Shown here: piece by piece, positions 57,501 to 64,000 of the stretch | How positions within the stretch are numbered: position 1 is the first letter of the stretch | Layout of the letters: each line of letters opens with the position of its first letter | Assembly (NCBI GenBank): GCA_019359675.1 | Contig: JAHHGX010000078.1 | Location: 1-64,000 of the forward strand | DNA: 64,000 bases | Source: Calothrix sp. FI2-JRJ7 | Lineage (GTDB): Bacteria > Cyanobacteriota > Cyanobacteriia > Cyanobacteriales > Nostocaceae | Reading direction: 5' to 3' | Translations under genes and position numbers: made by a program | The notes under the pieces: model-generated | What the model was told of the DNA's origin: nothing | Databases searched by the model: none | The model's input: the letters and a program-made list of their open reading frames with translations, nothing else

Positions 57501-58943
57501 TTGTAACCGCACCCAAAGTTCGTCAAGCGTTACTGCGACGGTTGGGGACATCTCAGTAAGTGCATCGTCTAAGTTTTGGTGTATCGATAAAACGCTTGGA
57601 CGCTGAACTGGAATTACTGGAGAATCTAAATCGATTTCTTCTTCAACTGTTTCACTAGGCGCCTCTGGTGCAATAAACTCAATATAATTTTCGTCTATTA
57701 TCCGCGCCCACTGTTCGCCTGTGGTAAATTCTTCAACAACAGTAGGAGAAGGCGCCGCAATTTCAACTTCTACCTCTGCGTCTGTACCCCATAAATCGTC
57801 TCCTAGCTCAGTAATTAGATATTGCCCTGGAGTATTTAATAATGCAGGAGTAATTTCTTCTTCTACTGTGGTAGGAGAAGGCGCCAAATTTTCGTTGACT
57901 AATTCATTAGTTAAATTAGATTCGTATATTACTGGTTCAAGAAGCGCCGCAGGCTCTGAATCCCATAATTCCTCTCCGTACTGGCGTAATAGTTCTTCTT
58001 GCTCAGGAGTATCTGTAATTTCTTCTTCTATTTCGACATTTTCTACTTCGATATTTTGGATATTTTGGATATTTTCTACTATTCCTACATTATTAATATT
58101 ATTTTCTGTTGTAGAAATTAAATCATTATTTGATTCGTTAATATAATTTGTTACTTGTGTTGAATATTGTTCTTGTATTCCCCACAAATCTTCACCGAAC
58201 TGACGCAGTAAGTTTTGTCCTGGAGTATCACAAAAAACGCTATCAACATCTTCAGTTACTGATGTTATCGCTGTGTTGCTAATTAAATCTGAATAGTAAA
58301 TTGAATCAGGTTGAGAAGTTGACTGCTCAAACTCTTGTAAATCTTCACTATATATATCGAGCAAATCTTGCCCAGATAATTCTTTAGGTAATTCAAAATC
58401 AGCAGTTGGGGAATTATCGAAATCTAAATCTTGAGATTCTGTATTAGATAAGGAAATGGCAGATTCGTAGTTTGGATTAGGGACGATTATCTCGATGCTT
58501 CCTTCGGTAACTTCGTCGTTACGAATATCTTGCCATGAAACACCTGTATTACGAGCAAGCAGTCGCATTCCTATGTCGTGAGCAAAGTCTCCGATAGTGC
58601 CAATTTCTAACTCTCCTAATTGCACCAGTCGAAACGCTAGCTCTTCATTTGGTGCAGGAGAAGCAAGCAATCGCTCGCCAAAAATTTGCAACCACTCTAA
58701 CCAGCGTTGTGTACTTATACGATTGGACATTCGTTCTAAGTATTTGATTGCCCAAGTTTGCCCACGTGCTTGACTGACACCTTCTAGCAACTGGGTAAAC
58801 AAATACTCTAAATCGGCATTAGTTAACATCGGTGGTGATTGCACCACAGTCTGTTGCGTTACCAATGCCCTCGAACGCTCTTTCTTCTTACCAAACAGTT
58901 GCTGGAAAAACTTTCTAAGCAATTTTACTAACCGCCTGAGCAT
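54573..58943 (-). CDS. large TPR-CHAT domain protein with degenerate CHAT active site
   Basis: The 1456-residue protein has four parts. Residues 1-135 form a helical module shared with the protein at 59216. Residues 150-450 are an acidic, probably disordered linker with four related motifs (GQDLLDIYSEDL at 191, GQNLLRQFGEDLWG at 242, EELLRQYGEELWD at 316, GQYLITELGDDLWG at 373). Residues about 515-960 hold at least ten 34-residue TPR units. Residues about 1070-1456 are a CHAT (caspase-like) domain with HFAGYTSDN at 1279 and TLSGQTTIT at 1321. Active CHAT proteases have His-Gly and a Cys in those places (as in LSACET); here they are Tyr and Gln, so proteolysis is unlikely. Probably leads the P450-Uma2 operon. 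Confidence 0.85.
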   Translation of the reverse strand: MLRRLVKLLRKFFQQLFGKKKERSRALVTQQTVVQSPPMLTNADLEYLFTQLLEGVSQARGQTWAIKYLERMSNRISTQRWLEWLQIFGERLLASPAPNEELAFRLVQLGELEIGTIGDFAHDIGMRLLARNTGVSWQDIRNDEVTEGSIEIIVPNPNYESAISLSNTESQDLDFDNSPTADFELPKELSGQDLLDIYSEDLQEFEQSTSQPDSIYYSDLISNTAITSVTEDVDSVFCDTPGQNLLRQFGEDLWGIQEQYSTQVTNYINESNNDLISTTENNINNVGIVENIQNIQNIEVENVEIEEEITDTPEQEELLRQYGEELWDSEPAALLEPVIYESNLTNELVNENLAPSPTTVEEEITPALLNTPGQYLITELGDDLWGTDAEVEVEIAAPSPTVVEEFTTGEQWARIIDENYIEFIAPEAPSETVEEEIDLDSPVIPVQRPSVLSIHQNLDDALTEMSPTVAVTLDELWVRLQQSANLVEQLASGLLSSGSTSQIFVDIPNQASKQLEAQAWFYQALAQTKAGNLSAAVFSYDQAIALAPDAYEYWFNRGLALFHLKNLPQAIVSYENAIAIKPDYYKAWFNRGASLGELERYSEAIASFDKAIEIKSDYGDAWAGKGLALLKLWQISEAISCYDRATQLEPMDPENWYYRGIALSQNKQYSEAITSFSEAVEIQPQHSAAWYQRGLAMAQLEQWEEAVISYQKALKSQPGSYELWYLRGVALDKCNRHEDAVESYDNALALNPEFYEIWIDRGVLQASLGEWHQAIASWDKALDINPNVYLAWFNKAIAWEQLGDSYQALICYNQTVDREPNIFAAWYNRGLLLAASEKYEDAILSFDYAIQLQSDSTEAWIARANTVEKSADFDYYLSSHSSIANENPALNARGLEGKLATYAVAVNYINKDTQPEVWCKLHIALGNAYYDRGKRYTYISDDWSQAIYAYNQALSAVNSTQFLSLHLEVLQNIIIVLLGFGDTLQAQQFQTYAATLLSNTLNDSQRDNDSKKDFALKFAGIGQLAVDIAVQSGELLQALELAEFGKNACLNWQQFGFVDNFYSPSYKSIQNLVNSTTAIIYWHISPSGLRSFIIKTNHPEPMLVFTPMLNIGEMNEIPVPEVIVNLTAFEDWATEWNQNADESWVPFMQARLLKLREILSIGAIEQELEGITKLILIPHRDLFKYPLHALFLLPSIKTITYFPTAELALALKNQTSQPVETQSLLSIEAPTTKNYPLLESVKIQTEGITNLFNQVKRIQAAKATKQEVLNALSNHSILHFAGYTSDNPNNSKQSQLLLAEEEKLSLEEINARILCNYSLITLSGQTTITTDQTITTEYAGIVSELMKAGVNHVLTTQWMVDNSANALVMTEFYRRLKLGKPAPTALNEATAWLKELTAGELKKWYEDNLRKSPLGGTKIQAPVAEQLQKLSTIPTNQKLYNHPYYWAAFKIHGNLD

Positions 58944-59215
58944 CTACCGTTATACTCTGGATGTGCCTCATTGATTCTAGCGATACTCATGAATTTAGGG
59001 AATCGCTATATGTTCGCTTAGTTACAAATATTTTAATGAATATTTAATCAAAATACATGTTTTAACAGGCGAATAGATTTTCTTGAGAAACAAAAGATAC
59101 AATACCACTCATTCGATTTATACGCTATATTTCTGCTGCCAATAATTAATTAACTTTACCTAATTTTTATTTTCCTACCCCCTTGCCAAATTTGGTTTCA
59201 TTTAGTACAATTGCA
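58944..59215. other. AT-rich spacer between the two paralogous genes
   Basis: 270 bp separate the TPR-CHAT gene from its companion on the same strand, with no hairpin terminator and no open frame. It probably holds the promoter of the TPR-CHAT gene. Confidence 0.45.
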
Positions 59216-59926
59216 CTAAATGGATGAGTCTTGGGGATTAGCTTGAGATTCAGCTTGAGATTCAGCTTGAAACTGGTCAACTAACGCTTGGATAATCACG
59301 TCTGGGTCATCACTTTCTATACCAACTTGTTGAGCAATAGAAGCACGCAGGTTAGTATCCTGATGCATCAGTTCGTAGAGTTGGTCAAGAGTAATAGTTT
59401 GAAATTCACCTTCTTCGGGTGAGTTTTCTGGCTGTTGAAGTGTTGAATGCTGTTCTGAGGTATCGGTATCGGTATCGGGTATTAACTGCGTAACGTCGGG
59501 TCCACTGTATTCCCAAATTGGTTCGGTTTGATTGCGAGTTAGTAGTTCCATTCCTATATCATAAGCAGTGTCTCCAACCTCGCCAACTTCCAACTCACCA
59601 AGTTGAACGAGTCTTGCAGCTAATTCATTATTTGGCACCGTTGATGCCAGCAGTTTATCACCAAACTTATTTAACCATTCTAACCAACGTTCAGTAGAAA
59701 CACGGTGTTCGATGTTATGCAGCCATTTCAGTGCCCACGCTTGACCGCGCGCTTGGTTAACTCCTTCCAAAAGCTCGGTAAACAAGAATTCCAAATCTGT
59801 GTCGCTGAGGGGAGGAGCGGGTTTTTTCTCAACCGAACTGACAATTTTGGATTTGGGCTTTGTCGTGTTACCACCGAACAAAGCTTGGAAAAAGTTTTTC
59901 AGCCACTGAATAAGCCTTTTGAACAT
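59216..59926 (-). CDS. companion protein sharing the N-terminal module of the TPR-CHAT protein
   Basis: The 236-residue protein is closely similar over its first 130 residues to the start of the TPR-CHAT protein: LRRLVKLLRKFFQQLFG there matches FKRLIQWLKNFFQALFG here, then DLEFLFTELLEGVNQARGQ, RWLEWLNKFGDKLLAS and VQLGELEVGEVGDTAYDIGM. An amphipathic, basic start helix could attach to membranes. The second half is acidic with a helical end (LYELMHQDTNLRASIAQQVGI), then QAESQAESQAN encoded by a 12-bp tandem repeat at 59240-59270. Function unknown; I infer that the shared module lets both proteins bind the same partner or each other. Confidence 0.75.
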   Translation of the reverse strand: MFKRLIQWLKNFFQALFGGNTTKPKSKIVSSVEKKPAPPLSDTDLEFLFTELLEGVNQARGQAWALKWLHNIEHRVSTERWLEWLNKFGDKLLASTVPNNELAARLVQLGELEVGEVGDTAYDIGMELLTRNQTEPIWEYSGPDVTQLIPDTDTDTSEQHSTLQQPENSPEEGEFQTITLDQLYELMHQDTNLRASIAQQVGIESDDPDVIIQALVDQFQAESQAESQANPQDSSI

Positions 59927-60195
59927 CTACATGCACCTTTATTTGCTTGGTGTGTACCCGTTTATTGTAGCTATGGCGCTGCACTTTAGTGGTGTATCAA
60001 TTAAATAAAATCTACAGGAAAAATTTGTATTAGTTTAACTAATCTATATAATATTTAAATTTTATGAATGTAGAAAAATGTTCACAGGGTGAGATTTTGC
60101 ATTCCCTAGTGCTTAAAATATATATTCTCAGCTAGTCCCACCTAGGGCACTTGTGTAATTTCAACGCCTCATTCGGCATCAAAATCACCAATACC

Positions 60196-62358
60196 ATGTC
60201 TTACGAACCCTTACATCACAAGTACCGTCCAAAAAGCTTTAAAGAGCTGGTGGGACAATCTGCTATAGCAACAACTCTTACTAATGCTATCAACACGTCT
60301 CGTATTGCGCCTGCGTATTTATTTACTGGCCCGCGTGGTACTGGTAAAACATCGAGTGCGCGTATTCTCGCCAAATCGTTAAATTGCCTTAGCGGCCCAC
60401 ACCCAACAGCTACACCGTGTGAAAAGTGCGACGTTTGCCTAGGAATTACCAAAGGTTATACCGTCGATGTTATTGAAATAGACGCAGCAAGTAACACAGG
60501 TGTCGAAAATGTCCGCGACATCATCGAAAAAGCTCAGTTTGCCCCCGTCCAGTGTCGATACAAGGTATATGTGATCGACGAATGTCACATGTTATCAGTA
60601 CAGGCGTTTAATGCGCTACTTAAGACGCTAGAGGAACCACCTAAGCATATTGTCTTTATACTCGCTACAACTGACCCGCAAAGAGTACTGCCTACAATTA
60701 TTTCACGTTGCCAAAGATTTGATTTTCGTAGAATACCATTAGATGCGATGGTATCTCATTTAACTGATATAGCGATAAAAGAAAATATAAATATTACAAC
60801 CGAAGCGATTACTTTGGTGGCACAGTTGTCACAGGGTGGGTTGCGCGATGCGGAAAGTTTACTCGATCAGTTGAGTTTACTGCCTGAGCAAGTTAATCCG
60901 TCGAATGTTTGGGATTTGGTAGGTACTGTTAGCGAACATGATTTGTATTGGTTATTTAAGGCTATCGCTGCTGATAATGCCGAAGAATTAATTGATACTA
61001 CCCGTCAAATTTTGGATAGAGGACGCGAACCACTAACTATTTTACAAAACCTTGCTGGTTTTTACCGAGATTTGCTGATTGCCAAAACAGCTTCTAACCG
61101 TGGTGACTTGGTTGCTTGTACTCAAGAAACTTGGCAAGCTCTTGTTGAATTGGTAAAAAACATTGATATTCATGGAATTTTGGCAGGACAGCAGCACTTA
61201 CGAAACGCTGAAGTTCAACTTAAAAATACTACTCAACCGCGTTTGTGGTTGGAAGTTACGCTTCTTGGTTTACTTCCATCTGCACTTTCTCAAGTGGCGC
61301 CAAGTTTTAATAGTCCTAATATAAGTGTTCAAGCGGCGCCCATATCTACCCAGCAGCCACATAACAATAACTTATCTACCAATGGTAAGGCGCCCATACA
61401 ACCAATAAATTCACCAATAAATCCATCAATAAATCCACCAATAAATCCACCAACAAATAATCACCAAGCGCAAACCCAGTCTCAACCTGTTAATAACCAA
61501 CCAGTAGTACACCCGGAGGCGCCGCCTGCTAATAATCAACCAGTAAATAACAATCCAAATAACGATTTAGCACAAACTTGGCAGAAAGTACTATCTCATC
61601 TTGAACCTATATCAAGACGTGAAATGCTGCGTCAAATGTGTAATGTGATTGAAATTCGCTCTGAATTTGCTCGACTTGGTGTTAAACAAGCTTGGCATAA
61701 ACGGGTTCAAGAAGACTTGCCAATTATTCGACGAGCTTTTAAAGCTACTTTTAATCGCGAAATTACTGTAAATCTAGAAGTTCTTAACTCAGGTTCAAAT
61801 CTTACTAAAGAAAACGGTGTAGCTTATACGACGACTGAGGAACCTCCCCCGACAACACATGTAGAACCTGACCCTGTTATATCGAGTAATGGTAACAAAA
61901 CTACCCAAAATGGAAATAATCTACAAAATACGACATCATACTTAAATAAAGAAACTTTACAAAATAAAGAACAAAATAATGTACAAGAGAATTCTGTACA
62001 AAATGGTAATGGCGCCCAAAACTATTTAAATAATACGGCACCAAAATATATTCCCCAAGATGCTCAGGTACAAAAACCTGTAGACGAAACACCTGTACAT
62101 AAATCTGATGTATCTAATTTATCTTATGATGCACTTACAGAAGAGGCGCCGACTAACGAAGAAGTTTCGCCGACACTGTCCATACAACAATCAAGCACAA
62201 TATCAAGTGTGGATGTTGAGAAGGTTTGGTATGCTGCCGAACGTTTAGCACAGTTTTTTGATGGACAAGTAATTGGCTATAACGAAGATGCAGCAGAATT
62301 TGGGGACTCTGCTGCATCGTCTGATTTGATTGATGTGGTTGAAACTGATGATGAATAA
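60196..62358 (+). CDS. dnaX: DNA polymerase III subunit gamma/tau
   Basis: The 720-residue protein is the clamp-loader ATPase. Domain I has Walker A GPRGTGKT (45-52), a zinc-binding Cys set (Cys64, 75, 78, 81) and the DECH box (128-131). Domain III follows (to about 370). A Pro/Asn/Gln-rich linker with NPSINPPINPPTNN repeats leads to a C-terminal tau-like helical region and a long Asn/Gln/Glu-rich tail. Some cyanobacterial dnaX genes carry an intein; none is present here. I use the ATG at 60196, which gives the usual SYEPLHHKYRP start. Confidence 0.95.
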   Translation: MSYEPLHHKYRPKSFKELVGQSAIATTLTNAINTSRIAPAYLFTGPRGTGKTSSARILAKSLNCLSGPHPTATPCEKCDVCLGITKGYTVDVIEIDAASNTGVENVRDIIEKAQFAPVQCRYKVYVIDECHMLSVQAFNALLKTLEEPPKHIVFILATTDPQRVLPTIISRCQRFDFRRIPLDAMVSHLTDIAIKENINITTEAITLVAQLSQGGLRDAESLLDQLSLLPEQVNPSNVWDLVGTVSEHDLYWLFKAIAADNAEELIDTTRQILDRGREPLTILQNLAGFYRDLLIAKTASNRGDLVACTQETWQALVELVKNIDIHGILAGQQHLRNAEVQLKNTTQPRLWLEVTLLGLLPSALSQVAPSFNSPNISVQAAPISTQQPHNNNLSTNGKAPIQPINSPINPSINPPINPPTNNHQAQTQSQPVNNQPVVHPEAPPANNQPVNNNPNNDLAQTWQKVLSHLEPISRREMLRQMCNVIEIRSEFARLGVKQAWHKRVQEDLPIIRRAFKATFNREITVNLEVLNSGSNLTKENGVAYTTTEEPPPTTHVEPDPVISSNGNKTTQNGNNLQNTTSYLNKETLQNKEQNNVQENSVQNGNGAQNYLNNTAPKYIPQDAQVQKPVDETPVHKSDVSNLSYDALTEEAPTNEEVSPTLSIQQSSTISSVDVEKVWYAAERLAQFFDGQVIGYNEDAAEFGDSAASSDLIDVVETDDE

Positions 62359-62409
62359 CACAATAGTTAAAAGCTAATGATTAAATATTAGCTGAGACGT
62401 GCCTCAGTC

Positions 62410-62508
62410 TTACACCATAGCGGTACTCCGCTTGGTGTTAAGATGAATGCGAGGTAAAAAAGAAACCTGGGAACTATCAAATTTCTGCTCCGCAGGAAAA
62501 GATAGTTT
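62410..62508. repeat. two hairpins between dnaX and the IscB remnant
   Basis: TCTTACACCA-TAGCGG and CCGCT-TGGTGTTAAGA (62410-62444) form a strong imperfect hairpin; CTGC-TCC-GCAG inside CTATC...GATAG (62476-62508) forms another. The first could terminate dnaX or represent an end of the mobile element that brought the IscB gene. Confidence 0.5.
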
Positions 62509-62609
62509 CGCTATGCTTGAGTTTTTACTAAAGTATTTATTAACGAAAATCGATGTGAATTTATTCAAACTTCTTCATATAGGTATTTAAAACCTCATCT
62601 AGAGATGCG

Positions 62610-63113
62610 TTATTTGTTTCGGATTGAAGTTTTAATTTTTTGAATGTCAAAGTTTGCTGTTTCAACAATGATTTTTGTTAATGGTAATCTAGATGTAATT
62701 CTTTCAACAATCTTTAAATGAGCATCAAATTTATGTTGAATTGATGGAGCTAACCACCCCGAGCTACGTACACGATTATCAAATTTTGGCGCACGATGTC
62801 TTAATCTACTTCTTCTTTGCCTACGATACTTTGAACGTTCAGTAAGGCGTTCTGATACTCCGTCTAATAATTCTAATTCTCCGCCAATCAATTCTTCTTC
62901 GTCAGTAATTGCACTAAAACCGATATGCTGATAACCAGCATCAATCCCTAGTGTTACTTCTTGTTTGTAACCGCTAGAACCGTAGTTTAATTGGATTGTA
63001 AAAGGGTCATGTCCGACAATTTTAGCTTTTCCGGATTCCAAAAGTAATCGAGCTTTTCGAGGTGATGTGGGCATTAACGGTTGACCGTGTTTGTTGATAA
63101 CTAAGACTTTCAT
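62610..63113 (-). pseudogene. iscB: truncated IscB (OMEGA nuclease), RRXRR part only
   Basis: The 167-residue product is the N-terminal part of IscB, the RNA-guided nuclease related to Cas9. It has the PLMP motif (QPLMP, residues 11-15), RuvC-I LGIDAGYQHIGF with Asp58, the Arg-rich bridge helix (ERSKYRRQRRSRLRHR, 92-107), WLAPSIQHK, and RuvC-II IIVETANFDIQKIK with Glu151. It then stops after KTSIRNK. Full IscB proteins continue with an HNH and RuvC-III part to about 400-500 residues; nothing like it follows in any frame over the next 200 bp. So it cannot be a complete nuclease; it is either a remnant or a short RNA-binding derivative. Confidence 0.85.
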
Positions 63114-63121
63114 TGTTTTGT

Positions 63122-63400
63122 TGTTATTGAACTAATAAAAAGTTCATCCCTTACGGGTGGTTTTCTTTGTCAATGTTTTTTTGAGCTTTTAAAGTAGCAA
63201 CACTTTGTCCTTAACTCCAGAACTATGTTTAATCACTACCCGCAGTGTTCAATGCTAGAAAACGGCTTACCAGACCTACACATTGAAGTGCCTATATATT
63301 CTCAAAAAACCTAGTAACTCTGGTATAACGAGCTACTCAGACTAATGACACGCTTCTTAATTGCTTAAGAAGCCTACACTGTACCCCGAAGGGTGTCAGT
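63122..63400 (-). ncRNA. candidate HEARO / omega RNA upstream of the IscB remnant
   Basis: The 290 bp before the IscB ATG, read on the minus strand, are rich in pairing segments. They include GGCTTCTTAAGCAATTAAGAAGC (63352-63374, perfect stem), GAGTAGCTCG...GAGTTACT (about 63302-63340), a GGTCTGGTAAGCC segment (about 63260-63280) and CACCCGTAAGGGATG near the start codon (63145-63159). HEARO RNAs, now known as omega RNAs that guide IscB, sit at this place and begin with such a hairpin. The guide would be the bases just outside the first stem (about 63375-63390). Confidence 0.6.
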
Positions 63401-63402
63401 GT
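63375..63402. repeat. ACACTG...CAGTGT hairpin at the end of the glycosyltransferase gene
   Basis: TACACTG-T-ACCCC-GAA-GGGTG-T-CAGTGTA is an imperfect hairpin just after the stop of the glycosyltransferase on the minus strand. It may terminate that gene, or be the left-end hairpin of an IS200/IS605-like element that carried iscB. Confidence 0.55.
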
Positions 63403-63411
63403 ATGGAGTTG

Positions 63412-64000
63412 TCACCCTTTGCCTTGGTGTAATGTTTTTACCCACTTCAACCTTTTGGGTCGTACAGACATACGCGCCGTAGCACTGCTAATTACGATTA
63501 ACCAGTGGAGCATGTATATAGTGCCGCGAAGGGTTTGAAGCAAGATTAACAAATACGCGGAGACTCTAAATTTTTTATCTTTACGTATTCGCGATAATCC
63601 AACGAACATTCCTGTCATCGACATGCTAACCGCAATGCCCGTAACTGGAGCTAGCATCGGTGGACGATGGCGAATTAATGCCATTAATAAGTCTGGTACT
63701 GCTGCTGTTGGCACAATATACTGTGTCAAGAGAAATACCAACATATCCAGCGTTTTGCGGGCGCCAAGGCGATTCCGAAAAAGCAAATCCCAATAATCTA
63801 GATACCTTTGGTATCCACCTTCTGCCCATCGGTTACGTTGATGCCAAAGTGCTAGTGCATTTGTGACACCCTCTTCTTTTACCGACGGGTCAAATACACA
63901 CTCAATATTCCATTTGTCAAGATGTAATCGTAAAGTTAAATCTAAATCGTCAGTGATAGTCTCTTCATTCCAACCACCACAACGCTTTAAAGCTTGACGA
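63412..64000 (-). CDS. family 2 glycosyltransferase, membrane-bound, 3' part only
   Basis: The gene runs off the right edge; about 195 C-terminal residues are visible (codons in phase from 63999). They include TITDDLDLTLRLHLDKW (acidic catalytic motif), QRNRWAEGGYQRY (the QXXRW motif of processive beta-glycosyltransferases), and then several membrane segments (LDMLVFLLTQYIVPTAAV, SMSMTGMFVGL, AYLLILLQTLRGTIYMLHW). It resembles cellulose synthase or N-acetylglucosaminyltransferase types, which make and export beta-linked glycans. The N-terminal nucleotide-sugar part lies outside the window. Confidence 0.85.
   Translation of the reverse strand, partial: RQALKRCGGWNEETITDDLDLTLRLHLDKWNIECVFDPSVKEEGVTNALALWHQRNRWAEGGYQRYLDYWDLLFRNRLGARKTLDMLVFLLTQYIVPTAAVPDLLMALIRHRPPMLAPVTGIAVSMSMTGMFVGLSRIRKDKKFRVSAYLLILLQTLRGTIYMLHWLIVISSATARMSVRPKRLKWVKTLHQGKG

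Noticed and set aside
60196-62358. Intein in dnaX
   Set aside because: Some cyanobacterial DnaX proteins carry an intein, but the ATPase motifs here are at normal spacing with no insertion.

Overview
This window comes from a filamentous, probably heterocyst-forming cyanobacterium (Nostocales-like). Genes restricted to oxygenic phototrophs occur throughout: a Psb35-like protein, Thf1/Psp29, CpcT, NdhS, a Tic20-family protein, a CGLD27-family protein and a GH100 invertase. A Mo-nitrogenase-associated C-terminal domain, short STRR-type repeats and AT-rich spacers agree with this. The DNA lacks the classical cyanobacterial palindrome GCGATCGC as far as I could see, but the six-base palindrome GGCGCC occurs about 95-100 times by eye, roughly once per 650 bp. 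This looks like a HIP-type signature with an unusual core.

Layout. 0-6.4 kb: a carboxylate-amine ligase homologue, a TerB/Mo-nitrogenase-C protein, ObgE, a tyrosine phosphatase, a 53-residue LysM protein, AroE, a Nudix hydrolase and FolK. 6.6-13.1 kb: a class A penicillin-binding protein with an Arg/Ser tail, a Psb35-like protein, a TerB protein, RsmB and a neutral invertase. A 1.75 kb AT-rich spacer without recognisable genes follows. 14.9-30.1 kb: an unknown conserved protein, a nucleotidyltransferase, DUF1232, an ExbB/ExbD pair, a holin-like membrane protein, Thf1, CpcT, a STAS protein, HemF, an SRPBCC protein, Mrp, RodA, NdhS, a HAS-barrel protein and an antiporter fused to universal-stress domains. 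30.6-44.8 kb: UDP-xylose synthesis genes (UGDH plus UXS), DUF2993, PHP, PurM, SodB, a TerB-like acidic protein, ArgG, DedA, a second STAS protein, a coiled-coil protein, S6, an FAH-family protein and Tic20. 45.2-51.7 kb: RsfS, CGLD27, asparaginase, tRNA-fMet, L19, tRNA-Trp, then secE-nusG-rplK-rplA-rplJ-rplL.

The accessory end (52.3-64 kb) is the most unusual. It holds a decayed ORF, a Uma2-family protein, a P450, a 1456-residue TPR-CHAT protein whose CHAT catalytic residues appear lost, and a smaller companion sharing its N-terminal module. These are followed by dnaX, a truncated IscB (OMEGA nuclease) with a candidate HEARO/omega RNA upstream, and the 3' part of a membrane glycosyltransferase. 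A separate 0.7 kb island at 37.05-37.76 kb has about 85-bp inverted arms around nine copies of a GTACC/GGTAC site.

Several families of short palindromes sit preferentially between convergent genes and probably act as bidirectional terminators. Most of the window is housekeeping. The best candidates for something new are the GGCGCC signature, the TPR-CHAT/companion pair, the IscB remnant with its RNA, and the GTACC island.
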